A DNA stretch of 64,000 nucleotides from Lingula anatina (lineage: Eukaryota; Brachiopoda; Lingulata; Lingulida; Lingulidae): NCBI RefSeq assembly GCF_001039355.2, contig NW_019774591.1:254836-318835 (forward strand). Direction: 5' to 3'. Both the position numbers and the translations under genes were made by a program. This document shows positions 48,111-61,893 of the stretch, one piece after another (the stretch's first letter is position 1; each line of letters begins with the position of its first letter). The notes below the pieces were generated by a model. It worked only from the letters and a program-made list of their open reading frames with translations. It did no database searches and was not told the DNA's origin.

Positions 48111-51100
48111 CACGGCGTGGCTCAAAACGATACTTCCTGTTAAGCGTAATGCTGGAAAATCTAAAAAAAAAGTCGGCACAGCAGATGGTCTTTATTTCCC
48201 TGCGTTTGTGTCCTTTAATTGAGCTTCTCTAATACTTAAGTACCATATCTTAGGCGTATTTGAAAGATGGAGCAAAGGGAACTTTAATAGATATTAACCA
48301 TTTGGTGATAAAGTGCTTTACTTTTGTCCAGTTAATGTCGTAGTTTTACTTGGAAAAGGTGGAGTTGTGGCTGCCAAGTTGGACCGTACTGCGCTTTATG
48401 CAGATGCGTTAACTTCACTTAGTGTATCGTTTCGGAAGCCGATTATTTTTTCTGTTGGTTAAGATAGGCCTCTTCTGTGAAACCTATATGATAATAAAAA
48501 ATAATGTGGTTATTCTTAGTTGTCTTATTTGGAAAAATTAGGTAAAGATATACGTGTAGTGTTCTTTGAAATGCAGCAAAATGACTTGTCTCTACTCATC
48601 TCTTCATTTTACACCCCTTTCTACTAAACATGCATATATTCAACTTGTGGTAACTTACCGTACAAAATAAAACAACTGTGTATTAACAAACACGATTCTT
48701 ATTGAAAAAATGATGGAAATTATACAAAAATGCCTCATGTTTTTCCCGTGGTACGCCCTCAGTAAACACGAATGTTGAAAATATGTACATGTACAATACA
48801 TAATATGGGGAAAACTGCGTGACTATAGATAAGAATGACGTATGGATGTGGTAAATCTGGCATACCACTACCTGTAATTGTGAAAAAAACTTCCTCTAGC
48901 TACATTTGAGTAACATTTTGTTTTCAGCAATATTCCAAAAACTGAAACATAAATGTTTTTAGATAAAATTGCGTTATAATTTATACTAGGAGAAATTGTA
49001 TAATAAAATGTAATGCTATGTGCTATGATTTCTTTGTCTTTTTATTTATTTATTAATTAATTAATTTATTTATTTATTTATTTATTTATTACTTCATTGT
49101 TTGATCGTCTCGTTGTGTGACTATCTCTTCGAATCTAATATAAATCTAAGTATATGGCAAACTTATCAAAAAAAAATTAACCTTTTTATCTACTTTTATG
49201 ATTTTCAGACTTCTTTCGAAACAATTTAAATAAATTGTATGAATACACGTCTCGGAAGCCCTGAGTCCCAATACGGTAAATTCTCGAAAACAAAGTGAAT
49301 TATTTTACATGCTTTTGTCACACCGATGGATCACTGCTGACATCTGTAAGAAAGGGCCACTCAATTAATTCCGAAATGAGTCTTGGATTTTATACCAGGA
49401 AGAGTATATACATGAGAATAATGAGAAATAATAAACAGCGGATAATGAAATATTATAGTGGTTCAGGTGAACGAAGTTTGTTAGTATTTAACATAACTGG
49501 ACAGCAAAATTGTTGATGTGTTTTCCTTTTAAACGACTGACGACCAAAGATTGTTTCAAAACCACCTTCGCCGCATAGATGCAATTAAAGTGTTTTATAA
49601 CTTTAATGTGTGTAATTGATAATTCCTCACCCATATGTCACTAAACGAACATAGCGCTATATGAAAATGACCATAGCGTTAAAACAACGTCAGAGTAATC
49701 GATATGTTTCGGCTTGAACGTGACTTCCGTCTTTCTAAAGAGAGATAGTAAATTAACAGCCAATTATGCCCTAACCCCCAACCACTCCCCAATGGGAATG
49801 TGCGCTGCCGCAGATAAATCTAGAGCAATTACCGTTTAACAAGAGAAACGATCAACTCTTGGAAACCACATCAAACATGCACTTTCATCTTCGCTGCTGA
49901 AAACTCTTTGAGAATTATGCCAGGGATAAACGTCTCATTGTTACCTATTAGCACTCACTGACGTATGTTTTGTTTGTGTGTCTGAAGTCCTGTTCTAGTT
50001 CGTTGTGACTGACACTGATTTAAGGTTTCAGCTCCGGGAAAAGTGCACTTGGTTGTTTCCCCCCTGTTTTAGTGCTTCCCGTAACTCAACCGTAGCTTAC
50101 CTTAGGGTACAAATGTACACCAAACGTTGCACAAAGATATGAAGCTGCAACCCAAAGAGCCCGCCTCTGGAAAATAAGGCATTCGCCGTTTAAGTCTTAC
50201 CGGCTGCGAACATGACTTGAAAACTGTGTGGGAAGTTTTGGCTTACATCTACAATTGAGCTAGATGCGTTCGTATTAATGGCATTGTAATGCACTGTAAT
50301 ACATTGTATTATGTTATGAGAATAGATAAATGTTTAAACATATACCATAAATGAACCTTAATAACTTGAAAATGGTAGTGTTGGAAGCATTATTCTACCT
50401 CTTGCCCACGCCTTATAGTACGAGCTTCAATATATAGAATGATTGATATTTGCCTACTTTTGAAGGACGTTTTCATTTATGCCAAACCCAAATGTTATTT
50501 TACTTTTTCACTTTATAAATTAGCCATGACATCAAAATGGTTATCTAAACAATTGATAAGAGTATTAAATTATGGTGTGACTAAATACCTGTTTCATGGA
50601 AATCGGGCACCCATTACGGAATTTTGTGGGGTTGCAAAAGCACCCCCTTCCCCCTAATCCTCAGTCATTATTTGTATCAAAACAGAGTTAGATTTGTAAT
50701 GATAGGTATATCATGACATTACGATCTTTGATATTTTTTTATATTTCAAAGGTCGTAAAAAAAACAAAAAGGGGGTGCAAAAGATAGAAGCATTGCCTTT
50801 ACACCCCCCTCCCCCTTGTAGATCAATAATAGCAAAAGGCGACGATAGCTTTCATTCGCCCTTAAATCTGGAGACAGCACTAGGAAATTGGCATTTGGCA
50901 AGAGGCAATGCATACAGGTATTGGAACAGCGATCTAAGGTTTTTTCACGTCATTAACCGTTATTCCACGATTCGGGATCTGAACCGGCCTTTCCACACCC
51001 AAGCTATACCAGACCATTTTAATTGATACTTCGAATCCTTCGAAAAACATAATCGACATCGAATTAACGAAATTAACCTCTTGACCTTATGGCCCTACCC

Positions 51101-51394
51101 CTGTAAGATTCGCAAGCAATCGATAATTTTAACACCACGCAAACACTGGCAGTGTTAATTCTGCTGTTATGACCACTCGAACCAACTCATTATAATTAGG
51201 GGAACCGAAAGCACCCACATTGGCGCAATGCTTAAAGAACGTCTGTTCAGTGAGCGCTGCGGTGATGCTGTTACTGGTACTGCAACTACCGCGCTGTTCA
51301 TGAAGTCCCCTCGCGTGCTGCCAGCAGCGCTGTAGGCGGTATCCCACCTGCCTGAAGCAGTTCTCTGATTGGTTAAATCGGACGCTGCTAGGAA

Positions 51395-51400
51395 TATAAA
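51395..51400 (+). promoter_or_regulatory. TATA box with upstream inverted CCAAT
   Basis: TATAAA inside GGAATATAAAAG, with GATTGG (inverted CCAAT) at 51367-51372. It sits about 360 bp before the signal-peptide ATG at 51761, leaving a long A-rich 5' UTR. Confidence 0.5.
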
Positions 51401-51760
51401 AGACAAGACAAGGGATGCAGGAGTTAATGCACCCGCGAACGCTCTAGGTGCGTACTAAGGACGTTGATTGAACAGCAAGACCAAGACGAGGTGATTTGAT
51501 ATCAGAAAGAACAAACAAGGACAAAAGATCAGTCGTCAGCAGGACCAATACCCCGACAATCTACACCAAAGAGAACCCAAAACAAAAACAGGGCTCAAGT
51601 GACGAAATTTAATAATTGATATTCAAAGCGAAGAACACTACATTAGAAATTTGAGCTGTGGTAGTCAAGGGGAACGGAAGTAAAAAAATAAAAAAAAACA
51701 CGAAAACTATTCCGAAATCAACGTTGTTTAGGAAATTGTTATATCGATTCGTCAATAACA

Positions 51761-51952
51761 ATGAGCTGCAGTGGGAGAAGGTGCGTGTTTCTGCGACGAC
51801 AGGACTGGGCCCTTGCGTTATGTGCAGTAGTCATGAGCTCTATGGTGCTTTTGGCGAGAGCGGCACCGGCGACCGTCGAGACGGAGCCAGGGTATGGGTC
51901 TGTTATAGAGGTGACCGATGAAGAATTTCGTCCGGCCGGAACCGCAGTACAG
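51761..51952 (+). CDS. First coding exon of a probable second secreted-peptide gene
   Basis: A 64-codon exon starts MSCSGRRCVFLRRQDWALAL and has a hydrophobic core (WALALCAVVMSSMVLLA) with a likely signal cleavage after ARA, before APATVETEPGYG. An acidic propeptide segment (SVIEVTDEEFRPAGTAVQ) ends at CAG before GTATTG, phase 0. The neuropeptide gene 19 kb upstream has the same plan: signal peptide, short acidic stretch, terminal Gln codon, phase 0 donor, TATA box. That suggests a tandem paralogue or at least another peptide precursor. I searched the remaining 12 kb for a Cys-x-Trp-Lys-x-Cys exon and found none, so the rest of the gene probably lies outside the window. The call rests on signal-peptide character and gene structure only. 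Confidence 0.55.
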
Positions 51953-51988
51953 GTATTGTTGGTGATGGTGTGCTTTCATTCATCCCCG

Positions 51989-51990
<2 letters not shown>

Positions 51991-52027
<37 letters not shown>
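51991..52027. repeat. (CT)n microsatellite just after the second signal-peptide exon
   Basis: Direct reading; begins 38 bp after the proposed donor and extends an unrelated open frame into Ser-Leu repeats. Confidence 0.97.
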
Positions 52028-52031
<4 letters not shown>

Positions 52032-54477
52032 TGATATTTTTGTTTATTTTATCTAATAGTCTTCCGACTTTTCTTTCCTTTACGCATACCTTCGATTTGC
52101 TGCTATGGTTTGCAATATTTCCATTTTTCTCTCCTCTTTTGGTTATTGTTTTTTTTTCTCAAAAGCTGAGGCCATAATTTTCCATTTTTTTCGTGTTTAT
52201 TTCTCCGATTTGTTTGCTTCTATGTATTACTGCTCCGTCTTTCTTTTTTGAAATTTTTTGTGTGCAATCTTTGTTTAAATTCCAAGGCACTTCGTTTTGC
52301 ATGTACCCTCCCATATAATCCTTCTCTTCTTTCTTTAAACCGAACAACAGTTAACTCTGTTATCTCTTTGAACGTATCTTCTTACTTCTAGGGCAAGTTA
52401 ATATTTGTTCGTTTTTCGCCTCTTCGGATTGCATATTTCATATCTCATTTTTATTATATCCTCTTCCCGTGTTTTGGAATCAATGCACCATGTGCAAAAC
52501 CGTGCTTCAGTCTCCCAGTCATGATCTTTCCAGTTAATTCTCTTAATTATCGCATTTTCATTATTTCACTCGCATCAATCGTCGCTCTTCTTTCGCCTAC
52601 AATCATGCCACTCAATAAATTGATTTTGTTGAAAGACATACAACACCCAAGAAAGAATATCGCAAGGTCGAAAACAGTCAGAAAATTGTGAGCCGATTGT
52701 GTAACGTTCTGATTGCTTCTGTTCCTCAAACAAAGAGCTATTATAAAAAAAATGATGAACGGAGTAGTGTATTGATAAGCTGAAGTGGCAACATTATTCT
52801 ATATATATAACCCGATCGTTCTCAACCCGTATAAACATTGCTGCTGTAGACATGTTGTATTAAGAATATGGAGTTTGATCATTTTTACAATAAAGATGCT
52901 TATTAAGTTAGTACCTGTGTCAAATAATATAAACCGGACCATATGCCACCGTATAATTTCAAATAGGATAACTTAAGGAAAATTCTGTTTTGGTCTTGCT
53001 TCATATGTATCTTAAATGAGGAATGTATTTCGATAAGATAAGTTGAAGTATTGTCACTCATTACTGAATATTGAGAATGCTTTCGAATATAAAAAGCATC
53101 CCTAATGCTAATGCATCTATTGCACTGATACAAATAATCGAAATTTGTGACAGGTAAGATTTTTTCTTCGCGCCGTACAAGCAAAACTATTTGATGTTAT
53201 TGAAATATCATGCCTAGCAGCAAATTTGTTTTAAAATAACCGTATATGCACATGTGCAATGTAGACCTGTATATGCACAACATGGATGCCATTTGGATTC
53301 CAATTACACATTAAAAAAACAGATGCCACAAATGTACATCTGTTCCGGATAAAGAAGTTGTCGTGCATAGCCTCGCGTGATGCAAAGTGCAGTGGTAGAA
53401 TTACACATTTGGAAACCAAACACAAGTACTGAAACTCGAAACATACAAAGTTACACAGCTAATGTAATTGTATAGACAGTGATAATGCAATTGCAGATTG
53501 TTTCGTGAGTAGGCCCACCGGCACGGTACTTTCGTATAATGGTACCATCTTTATCATATGATAAAAAAGATCAAAAATCATTCAGGTCTAAAGTCTTGTT
53601 CCTGATTCCAGCAGTGTGAAGTAGCCATTATTTGTTCGTGCAATAGCACCAAGCGCAATTGTGCTTTAATAACGCCTAATATTTCTGTCGCATTCGATAT
53701 TAATATTAATACCTGGAACTAAAAAAAAAACAGGCTAAATTGCAAAGATTTGCTGTGTTGGTGATTGGCAATGCCTTTTGGAGTGGGTGACCACTGTAGG
53801 TTGCAACGGACGAGGACTGATTACCTTGCGTGCAGATATTTCCAGAAATCGGGAGGTGATATATGTCTCCTCTCCTACATGTGCCCCATTGTCCATTAAT
53901 TACTTCATGCAAACCGAATTTCGCCCAGTACAGATCCGCTTAGTGCCGCATTTTTCTCCCTGTCCCTTGTATTAAACCCAATAACTCAGGTTGCAACATT
54001 TTAATTCAGGGACACGCTAAGGTATTTCTGTTTTTCTCACGGGAAATCGAACACCGGTAAAGCTTTAAGTGATACATGACTTATATTAGGGGTTATATGA
54101 ACTAGAACCGTTGTGTATCACTTTTATTTTCATGGGGTTGATATATTAAATATCTTTATGGCAATAACCTCATAAAGACCATTGTTCGAATGCTAATTAT
54201 AACGATCTCTTTGAATTAAGGGACCATTTAATATCGGGTTTAGTTTAAGTACTAAATATCTAAAGCACACGAAATGATTAACGCTGATATGAAATAGTAC
54301 CGTCATCGTGTCAAGCAGTGGTGTGCGCTTAGTAGGTGTGTTAGGTAACGACCAGTTATGACCAGACATAAATCATGAAAAAGTGAATTTGAGACAAGTA
54401 ACCTTTTCAAGGACTCCTACGCCATCAAGGCACAAACACAGTCACCTTGAGTCAAGCAACAGCCCATGTTTAGATCT

Positions 54478-54566
54478 ACAGTGCCGCCCGAAACTAACCT
54501 TACCGTATGTATGATCAACCCGCAGGGACCCGCAGAGTAAGTAAGGTTACATTCCGGCGGCACTGT
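54478..54566. mobile_element. Very short MITE, 89 bp
   Basis: ACAGTGCCGCCCGAAACTAA at the left and the reverse complement ACAGTGCCGCCGGAATGTAA at the right give an inverted repeat of about 26 bp (ending CCTTAC) around a 37 bp centre. Confidence 0.6.
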
Positions 54567-55754
54567 ATCAACAAATTAGACCAACTTTGATGTTCGTGTT
54601 AGACCTAGAACCCCCCTTTCTTTTCCGACCCAACCTTTCTCGACTGGATGAGCAGTCCATATCTTATTTCGAATTTATTTTGTGTTAAAGGTTTGAATTT
54701 TTTATAAATAGATTGCATAGGTTTAACTCTACGCGGTGTTCCCGTAAATGTGGTTGTTCAAATCAAACAAATGGCGCTCCAGCAGTGAGATTTTGGATGG
54801 TATCTATTTCTATACGTATCTCAAAAGAAAGTAATTGGGGAAAAATGAAGAAAAACGTTTTGTATGTTTTATTTGGCATTTACTTTGGATATTCTTACAT
54901 TATCAGTCGCAGATAAGTGCCCCTTGCACACAAACACATTAGAATTACGAAAGTGATATGATACTGAGCCTGAGCAATTTTCAAATATTAACGCGTTGAT
55001 ATTAAAAAATAAATGCACCTCGGCGTTGCAGTCTAGATCTCGTGCAGGACACTGTTGATATTTCACATCCGTCAATTAGCCAGAATTCCACAGGAAAAAG
55101 ATCTCCAATTGTATTATGTGCATGACACTGCCGTTAACATATATGACCTACATGTTGGCCTAAATCGATTGTACGGCATGCACATGCCTTAGCGCACATC
55201 AAGGCGTTAATGTGCGATACTTAACGCCAAGTCAACAACTTTTAAACATATTTCTTTATGTTTTAAGTCATTTAAGAGCACATACAGGATGATAAACTTC
55301 TGTTGGCTCTCTTCCATTATATTAACCTTGATGCCTTTGTTGTACCCTCTCTCTTTCCCAATGAACTCTAACCATATCAGATATTACAAAGCTCAGATAA
55401 GAATGACAACGTGCGAATCCCAAACGCTTTGAACACAGCGCGAAATCAAATGAAAGTCCGATAAATGGTTTAGCGGCTCAATTAATCGCAAACGTGGGAC
55501 AGGAGAAAAAGCTGATTACGACGACCCGTTGTCATCAGTGATATTTAATAGTGCCTTTTTTACACTTGGCTTTTATAGAGCGATTCTGATTCGATCTAAA
55601 TTACGATACAGACTTTTACTTCAGTCACATCGACTTCTTTCAAGATTAAAATTGTGTGAAATATTTAAAACTAGCCTTCGACTTCTATACACCGAAGTCT
55701 TCTTATTTTAGGGTAAGGAAATAATATTTTCCACATGATTTACATGCAATCAAT

Positions 55755-56030
55755 TAAAGGTATAACAACTCTTCACATGGGATCCGTATTACGCAATACA
55801 TACATTGTTAACTACTAACAGAAATATAATAAATTCTATTTTACCGCCAAAACGATGCTTGCCATCGGATTACGTGACCTCCATAGATGGCTACTCTCTG
55901 TAATAATCTCTTAAATGAAAAATAAAAACACACCACCAATCTCCTAAGAGATTATTAAAGAACTTACTTGAATGTTGGAAAAGGTTGACTAACCGTTTAT
56001 AAGTATGGTAAATTGCCCTTTACCCAGAAT
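55755..56030. mobile_element. MITE family M, copy 5 (inverted)
   Basis: TTAAAGGTATAACAACTCTT, ACATTGTTAACTACTAACAG, TTGCCATCGGATTACGTGAC, TAATAATCTCTTAAAT and GGTAAATTGCCCTTTACCC occur in the family order. Confidence 0.65.
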
Positions 56031-56794
56031 TTTTTTTTGGGGGGGGGGCAAAACAAACAATTGTTTTCCCTTAAAACCGCGCGTAATTTCTTTGTCTTTT
56101 TTAAAGGACTAAGTTTGAGTGGGCACCTAAAATCGAGAATGAGAAAAGAGAGCTCGAAAGAGGTCTGCATGATCACAGCAGGGGCGTCTGATGTTCATGT
56201 CATAAAGATCGAAACGTACTCAAGTCGTGAAAACGTGGTGTGAATTGTTCCAGATTTAGGCGGACGTTTTCATTATCACTGATAAGTCAGGTTTTCGACA
56301 CCAGTTACGCTGACATTTGTTAAGTACATTAATTCGCAATTACTGGAATAGACGTTTAATATGCGTGTGACATCTGTAGAATTCCTTAGGGGGGAGTTAG
56401 TCGAGCACGTTTCATATTAAAACAATGTTCATATCAATATTAATTTTAGTTAGGAGTTCCGACCACCAGTGTCATATGTCAAATGAAGAAGATCCAGCAG
56501 GAAAGACATACCTTAAAAGAACCTTCCACAACAGAAAAGCATTTCATTCTAGATAAACATTCCATTCTAGTACATTCTGCTTTTTTTCTTATTATGTTTT
56601 TTGTTACACACCGATGCTGCGTCCTGACAGTTTCATTTGTCAACTTGACGCTGCTCTCTTGATGAGGCAGTAAACGTATCGATAGCTATTTGCCAGTCTG
56701 ATTGATTCCAGTTACTTGCGAAGAGATATCCTTTTATGCTCTTTGATTAATCGTCAACACCCAGCCTCATCTTTTCACAGGTCTGGTCGTACTC

Positions 56795-57035
56795 TTAGGA
56801 TAGCAAGTATGACAGCATTCAGATTCACACTGTGCAAGCTTGGTCGATCCAACTCAGTGGAGGATGCTCGCTGAAGTGCAATTAGTGGATCAGCTAAATT
56901 GTCTGACATGCTTCCTCCAGCAGCTAGGGGGTACGTTTAGTCAACTACCGTGTGCTGATTAAGCTGATTTCAGTGATTGCACTTTAGTTAGAGCCTCTCG
57001 CATGGTTGGTTCGACTCAGGAAGTATGAATGTGTG
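56795..57035. repeat. Imperfect palindromic repeat, about 240 bp
   Basis: CTTGGTCGATCCAACTCAGT and AGTGCAATTAGTGGATCAGC on the left face GTGATTGCACTTTAGTTAGA and GGTTGGTTCGACTCAGGAAG on the right, around CCAGCAGCTAGGGGG. It is similar in plan to family P but not closely related in sequence. Confidence 0.45.
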
Positions 57036-60000
57036 AATGTAAATGCATCCTTTACTTTGAATATAGAGGGCCGTAATAGTCTCATTGGCTTACTGACGAC
57101 AACAAACGAAATTAAAGCTGATAACAGGATTTGTAGGTTTCCGTCCCATATTTTCACAAATGTATATAAAACGGTAAATTGAATTATTACGGTGATTTTT
57201 TTTCATATAGGAATAGGCCTATGCATAATCTAATATGACATGCAAACATATATCTGTATTTTTTTAACGAAACAGACTGACTATCACTAATTGTCCAACC
57301 GAACTGAGTACGAAGTATATTTTGCATTTCTAATGCTATTCATCTAAAAATCCCTACTGCAAATAACATTGGGTGATAGAAAGCAGGTTTAACAAAAACG
57401 CGCCGCTTTTTGAGGTTTCAGCAGCGTTAATCTAAAAACACAGAGCATGATCAATATGACGACAGTGTGCGAACAGTGTGCAAACAACTAAGTAAGCAAT
57501 AATAAATAAAATGAAAAGACTTCCAATAGTTCAACAAAGCAAATACATAATTACATTATTATTCTTTCTCATCGAAGTGGAAGTAGGCAGATCTTTTTTA
57601 TCGGAGTTTGAGTTGATTTTCAATGATAAATTGCTTTTAAGTAAAAAGTGGATATCATGGTCACAAGAGAATGGGAAATTACAGACTTAAAATAATACAA
57701 CACACCTCCTGCAAATTATCTATTATGCTATTTTCTCCAACTGTATCAGACATTGGAAGCATTGTTATTCGTATAGGACTTGAACTCAGGATTCGTGCTG
57801 TTCTTGAAATATTTTATTTCTTACATCTGAGGCAGTGATTTCATTAATGTGGCAATATTCCGTTACTCCAACTAAGGTTAATGAACTCCAACTTGGCTTA
57901 ACAGAAAACATTAACATGCTATTCAAAATCTGTATTTTTTTTTCAAGAAAATTGCACACAGACAAATCAATAAATAACGAAAGGATATTTTCAGAAAGCA
58001 TACAACTGATCTAACTTAATACCGTGTGTGTTGTTCAAGTACGAAAGAATGGTATAAAAAAGGACGGAGCTTAAGCAATTGGTAACGACCTTAACACTAA
58101 TCCAGCGAATCGTAACGGGCATTTCAATATCTGTATTAATTGCCTAAACCAAATGATATTCCCACCGCACAAATAAAGTCGGATTGGATTATAGTAGTTT
58201 TTTTAAGGAGAGAAAGGTGTTACATAAATGTCTCCTTCTCTTTCTCTGCCTCGGAATACGCCTCCGTCGCTCATTTTTTTGACTGCAGCTTAAACAGTTC
58301 AAGGACGAGAGGACATCCATGTAATTTGATGCTGCATTGGCGTGCATGCTATTCTCTCTCGCAGAGGGGAGACCTTTACAAACCGCAAAGGATGTGCATC
58401 ACTACTCGATCCTATCAAATCAAAAATAAGGTTAAAACAAATGAGAAATTGATAATAAAAGAAAGAGGGAGAACGCTCCTTTGGGAAGACATAAAAACGA
58501 TTTAAAAGCTAACTTATACCGTATCACGACTGCTAAATATTTTAGATTAAATTTATACTTATTAGCCTCTGTGAAATACATGCTAGAAAACACGGCTATC
58601 TTAGTATAAAATGAAGCAAATATTTTGGGGATGGAGAAAATACATCACACGCTGTTCCAACGTTTTAACCATAATATTCTAATTAGGGTGGAGTGCATTA
58701 TGCCAGATGTATTGTATACAGATATGTTGAGTCGAATAACGCTCGCTTTGGTAAGGTACAATCCATTCGAGATAAGTATAGTATAAGTCAAGCAAGCCCG
58801 TGGGAAGAGGAGATGCAACTGGTTGGAAAGCACTGACCTTTAGGACAGAAAAGGTGCACTCGAACTTTAATTTTGATGTAGTTTTTCTATATGGGACAAC
58901 ACAGGAGGTAAAATTTCCTTCCGGGCATAGGCTCTTCTCCCCCCCCCCCCTCGAAATTGCCGACAACAAGCCTTCAATATCTCGAGTCACTGTTTTTTCC
59001 CACACGAAATGCTTTGAAAATAACCATAAACGCCATTTGATACGAACGAAAAGCAGTTTTTAAATATCCAGGGGCGGTAGAAGCAAAAATCTTACGTGTG
59101 AACGCAACAATAGCGCCAGGAGAGAAAGCAGGATTTTCACCTCAGAGTTCAGTTCACTGGAATCAAGTTCTGGGCCAACCAAGACCACAAACCAACACAT
59201 TTACTATGAAGTAGATTGGTGGGGTTCCATCACAATTTATTTTTATTCTCACTTCCTACCTACATATATCGGATGTCTTCCAATTTCCGAACCAATTTAT
59301 CTGAACACAATCCTCCATCCGTGATATTACATTTCCTTTCTGATGGCAGGGCGTTTACATCTATCTTATTTAAGAAAGGATCACACTACGCAATGCATCT
59401 TTAATTTGGGTCTACCCTAAGACACTTTACAACTTATTTTTAGGAAGCGTAAACCTTTTTAGCTGCGTGTCGGAGTTTGGTTTGCATTAATCTGCTGTAA
59501 TGTGCTGCATATTGCTTTGCAGTTAATTGTATTGCGTAAAGCATTAAAAACATTTTGCAGGCTTCGCTTAGGTATTAGGCATATCCGCTTACTTACCGCT
59601 ATTGACATCTAATCTTCACTGCACCAGGGTACTAACAGGGTTTATGAAAATAACAAATTGCCGAAAATAAGGTTTTTCGTGCACCTTATTATTTCATAAT
59701 GCATCTACATTTTTGCTGATTAAAAACACTCCAAAATCTCATCGAAAATATAAAATATCGGCGTTAATGTTTCACGTTGCTAAGCATAAGCATAGGCACC
59801 TCACAGCCCCAGAGCGTTTATCGCCAATTTAACATCTTTCTGTTTGAGGTGAGATAGCAAGCCCTTAACGGTATGGTACGTAACTTCATTCCTGAACAAG
59901 ACCTAATCACGAAAATTGGCATTGATGACGACAAGTGTATGGCGTCAAGTACAGTCATTTTAGTTTAAATGTTTTTTGTCATGGAGTTATGAACCCCTAA

Positions 60001-60774
60001 TTACAAAGCATCATTGAACAAAGGCATTCTTTGAACATATTGACCAAAAAAACTGAGCTAAGGTTTTTAAGAAAAATCGCTGGCATGGTTTTGAAGTACT
60101 CGGTGATGCCATTAAATTGGTGTTGAAACAGTGTTCGTGGCTGCTTAGGTAAAAGAGAAATTTGAGAAACTGGTTTTGCTATTTTTACCCTAAAATCGCA
60201 ATCATGACGTCATTGGCAAATTGACATTTGTGTAAATGCAAAGGAATTTAGTCGGTGAACACCTAAGATTCATTTATTATCCAAAAAAATGTACGTAAAG
60301 ACAGTATTTGAAGAGTTTTTATGTCTAACCCTGTCAGTTTTAATGTGTCGTAGACAAAAAGACCTCCGATAACGTAAATTAAATCCTCATTGTGATGCGT
60401 AAGCGTTATAGCGACAGAGAAAAGCGTGATGCTAGAATTGAAAGCTGCAGTTAAGATCATGTTTAAGGGAATATTATTTTACAGGTGCCTACGCACGATC
60501 TTATGTAGTACATCGTTAAGGGGTTCCCTGACTCTCTGCATGCAAACTGCACGTTTTCTATCTGTTCCATTGCGAACTTAGGTTTAAATTTAAAAAAGAA
60601 CTGTTTTTTATTTGCTTCTATACAGAGAACTAAGATATAGTTAGACACGGCTCAGATTTTATAAATGCATGTGGAAATGTTTACATTTCTTGTAAGAAGT
60701 ACATTTTAAAAAGCTAAGAAATCTGAATAAAAAGCCATGGTAAAACTCTAAGAGTCAAGACAGCGGCCAGACCT

Positions 60775-60793
60775 TGACGTCATCATGACGTCA
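60775..60793. promoter_or_regulatory. Paired cAMP-response elements
   Basis: Two full TGACGTCA palindromes (60775-60782 and 60786-60793) separated by three bases. This is a CREB/ATF-type arrangement with no gene identified nearby. Confidence 0.35.
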
Positions 60794-61847
60794 GGAATTT
60801 TCTAGCATAGATTCAGGTTAAGTGTTGAAAATCCAGTTGGCGTTTTGATCACTGTCTATACGTACCGGGACACTCGTGAACAAGGTGAAGGCGTTTTTGT
60901 TAATATTGTCTCTATTTTTCGACCAGAATACCCAAGTGGTGACTTCAGTTGAAGAGTATTTAGGCGTTTGGAATAAATCATCTTCCTCATAGGCATGTGG
61001 AGGTTAGTGTAGTCATGGCTCGTGCTGAGAAGGGGTTTAGTCGCCATAATAAGCCCTGATATGGATTGGGTTGAACAAAATTAATACGTAGTTTAAATAT
61101 AGCTATAGGTCAAGTTGTTTTCCCCAGTATCTATTACAGAGAGGGTAAACCGATCGTTCGCGCGATCAGACGACTAGATTGGATTTCCAATCATTTATAT
61201 GTGATGATGCTACGTTCATTTCCAAGTATAGAAGGAGATTGCAGGTACCCCATTCCCACCGAAAAGGTCATTCGTCCCAGTTTTCCTTGACATAAATCCT
61301 TGGTCTATTTATGTGGGCCATATGATAGTTTTACGTACATTAACTAGTGGCTGAGGACGCCCGCCCTTTTCGTAAATGTGAGGATGGAGCCAGCGATTTT
61401 ATAACATCTCGCGTGATTTCCATCACATCACGAGATTCCCTTGGGTCCAATTGTCCATCAGGTCCAATATCAAGTCTTAATCATTCTGGTTTGTTTCCAG
61501 TTGTTTCAGAGAAATTACAAGAGGGCGACTCGCAATAATAAACCATTATTAAGCAGAGCTAGATGTAGATCTCAAGTTTCGATTAGTTTGCGTGTCGTGT
61601 TTCCTGTTAGGGACGGGGAGCTCGTAACTTGTGTAATGTTTTATTTGTTACAATTTACATGTACGTTCTCAGTATTTCGTGCCACGTGCATTTACGAGCT
61701 ATTGGTTATCAAGATAGAGTGCTTTCATTAAACTTAATGAACAGCTCGTTCCCTCTGTGTATATGGCTATGCCAAGATGTTCCTTGTTTCGCTGCATTGA
61801 TACTCACGCCAGTGGTAGATTTTAGATGCATCCCTTCAACTGCAATG

Positions 61848-61849
<2 letters not shown>

Positions 61850-61891
<42 letters not shown>
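61850..61891. repeat. (CT)n microsatellite
   Basis: Direct reading; intergenic. Confidence 0.97.

Positions 61892-61893
<2 letters not shown>

Larger units (their letters stand above)
34430..51366. other. Long intergenic stretch between the two peptide-type genes
   Basis: Seventeen kilobases without a recognisable exon. It holds MITEs, the 666 bp duplication and microsatellites. A CpG-richer patch at 35100-35650 has overlapping open frames on the minus strand (for example RSSSSTHVVVRHTVATQIAA); its bias suggests a young insertion or an unannotated exon cluster, but no domain is recognised. Regulatory sequence for the flanking genes may lie here. Confidence 0.4.

Noticed and set aside
52010-52177. 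Extension of the 51761 frame through Ser-Leu repeats as part of the protein
   Set aside because: It reads through a (CT)n microsatellite immediately after a good phase 0 donor, so it is intron.
52466-52490. FWNQC-like reading near 52.47 kb as a second cyclic-peptide exon
   Set aside because: Asn instead of Lys, no first Cys at the right distance, no dibasic or Gly-Arg processing site and no acceptor.
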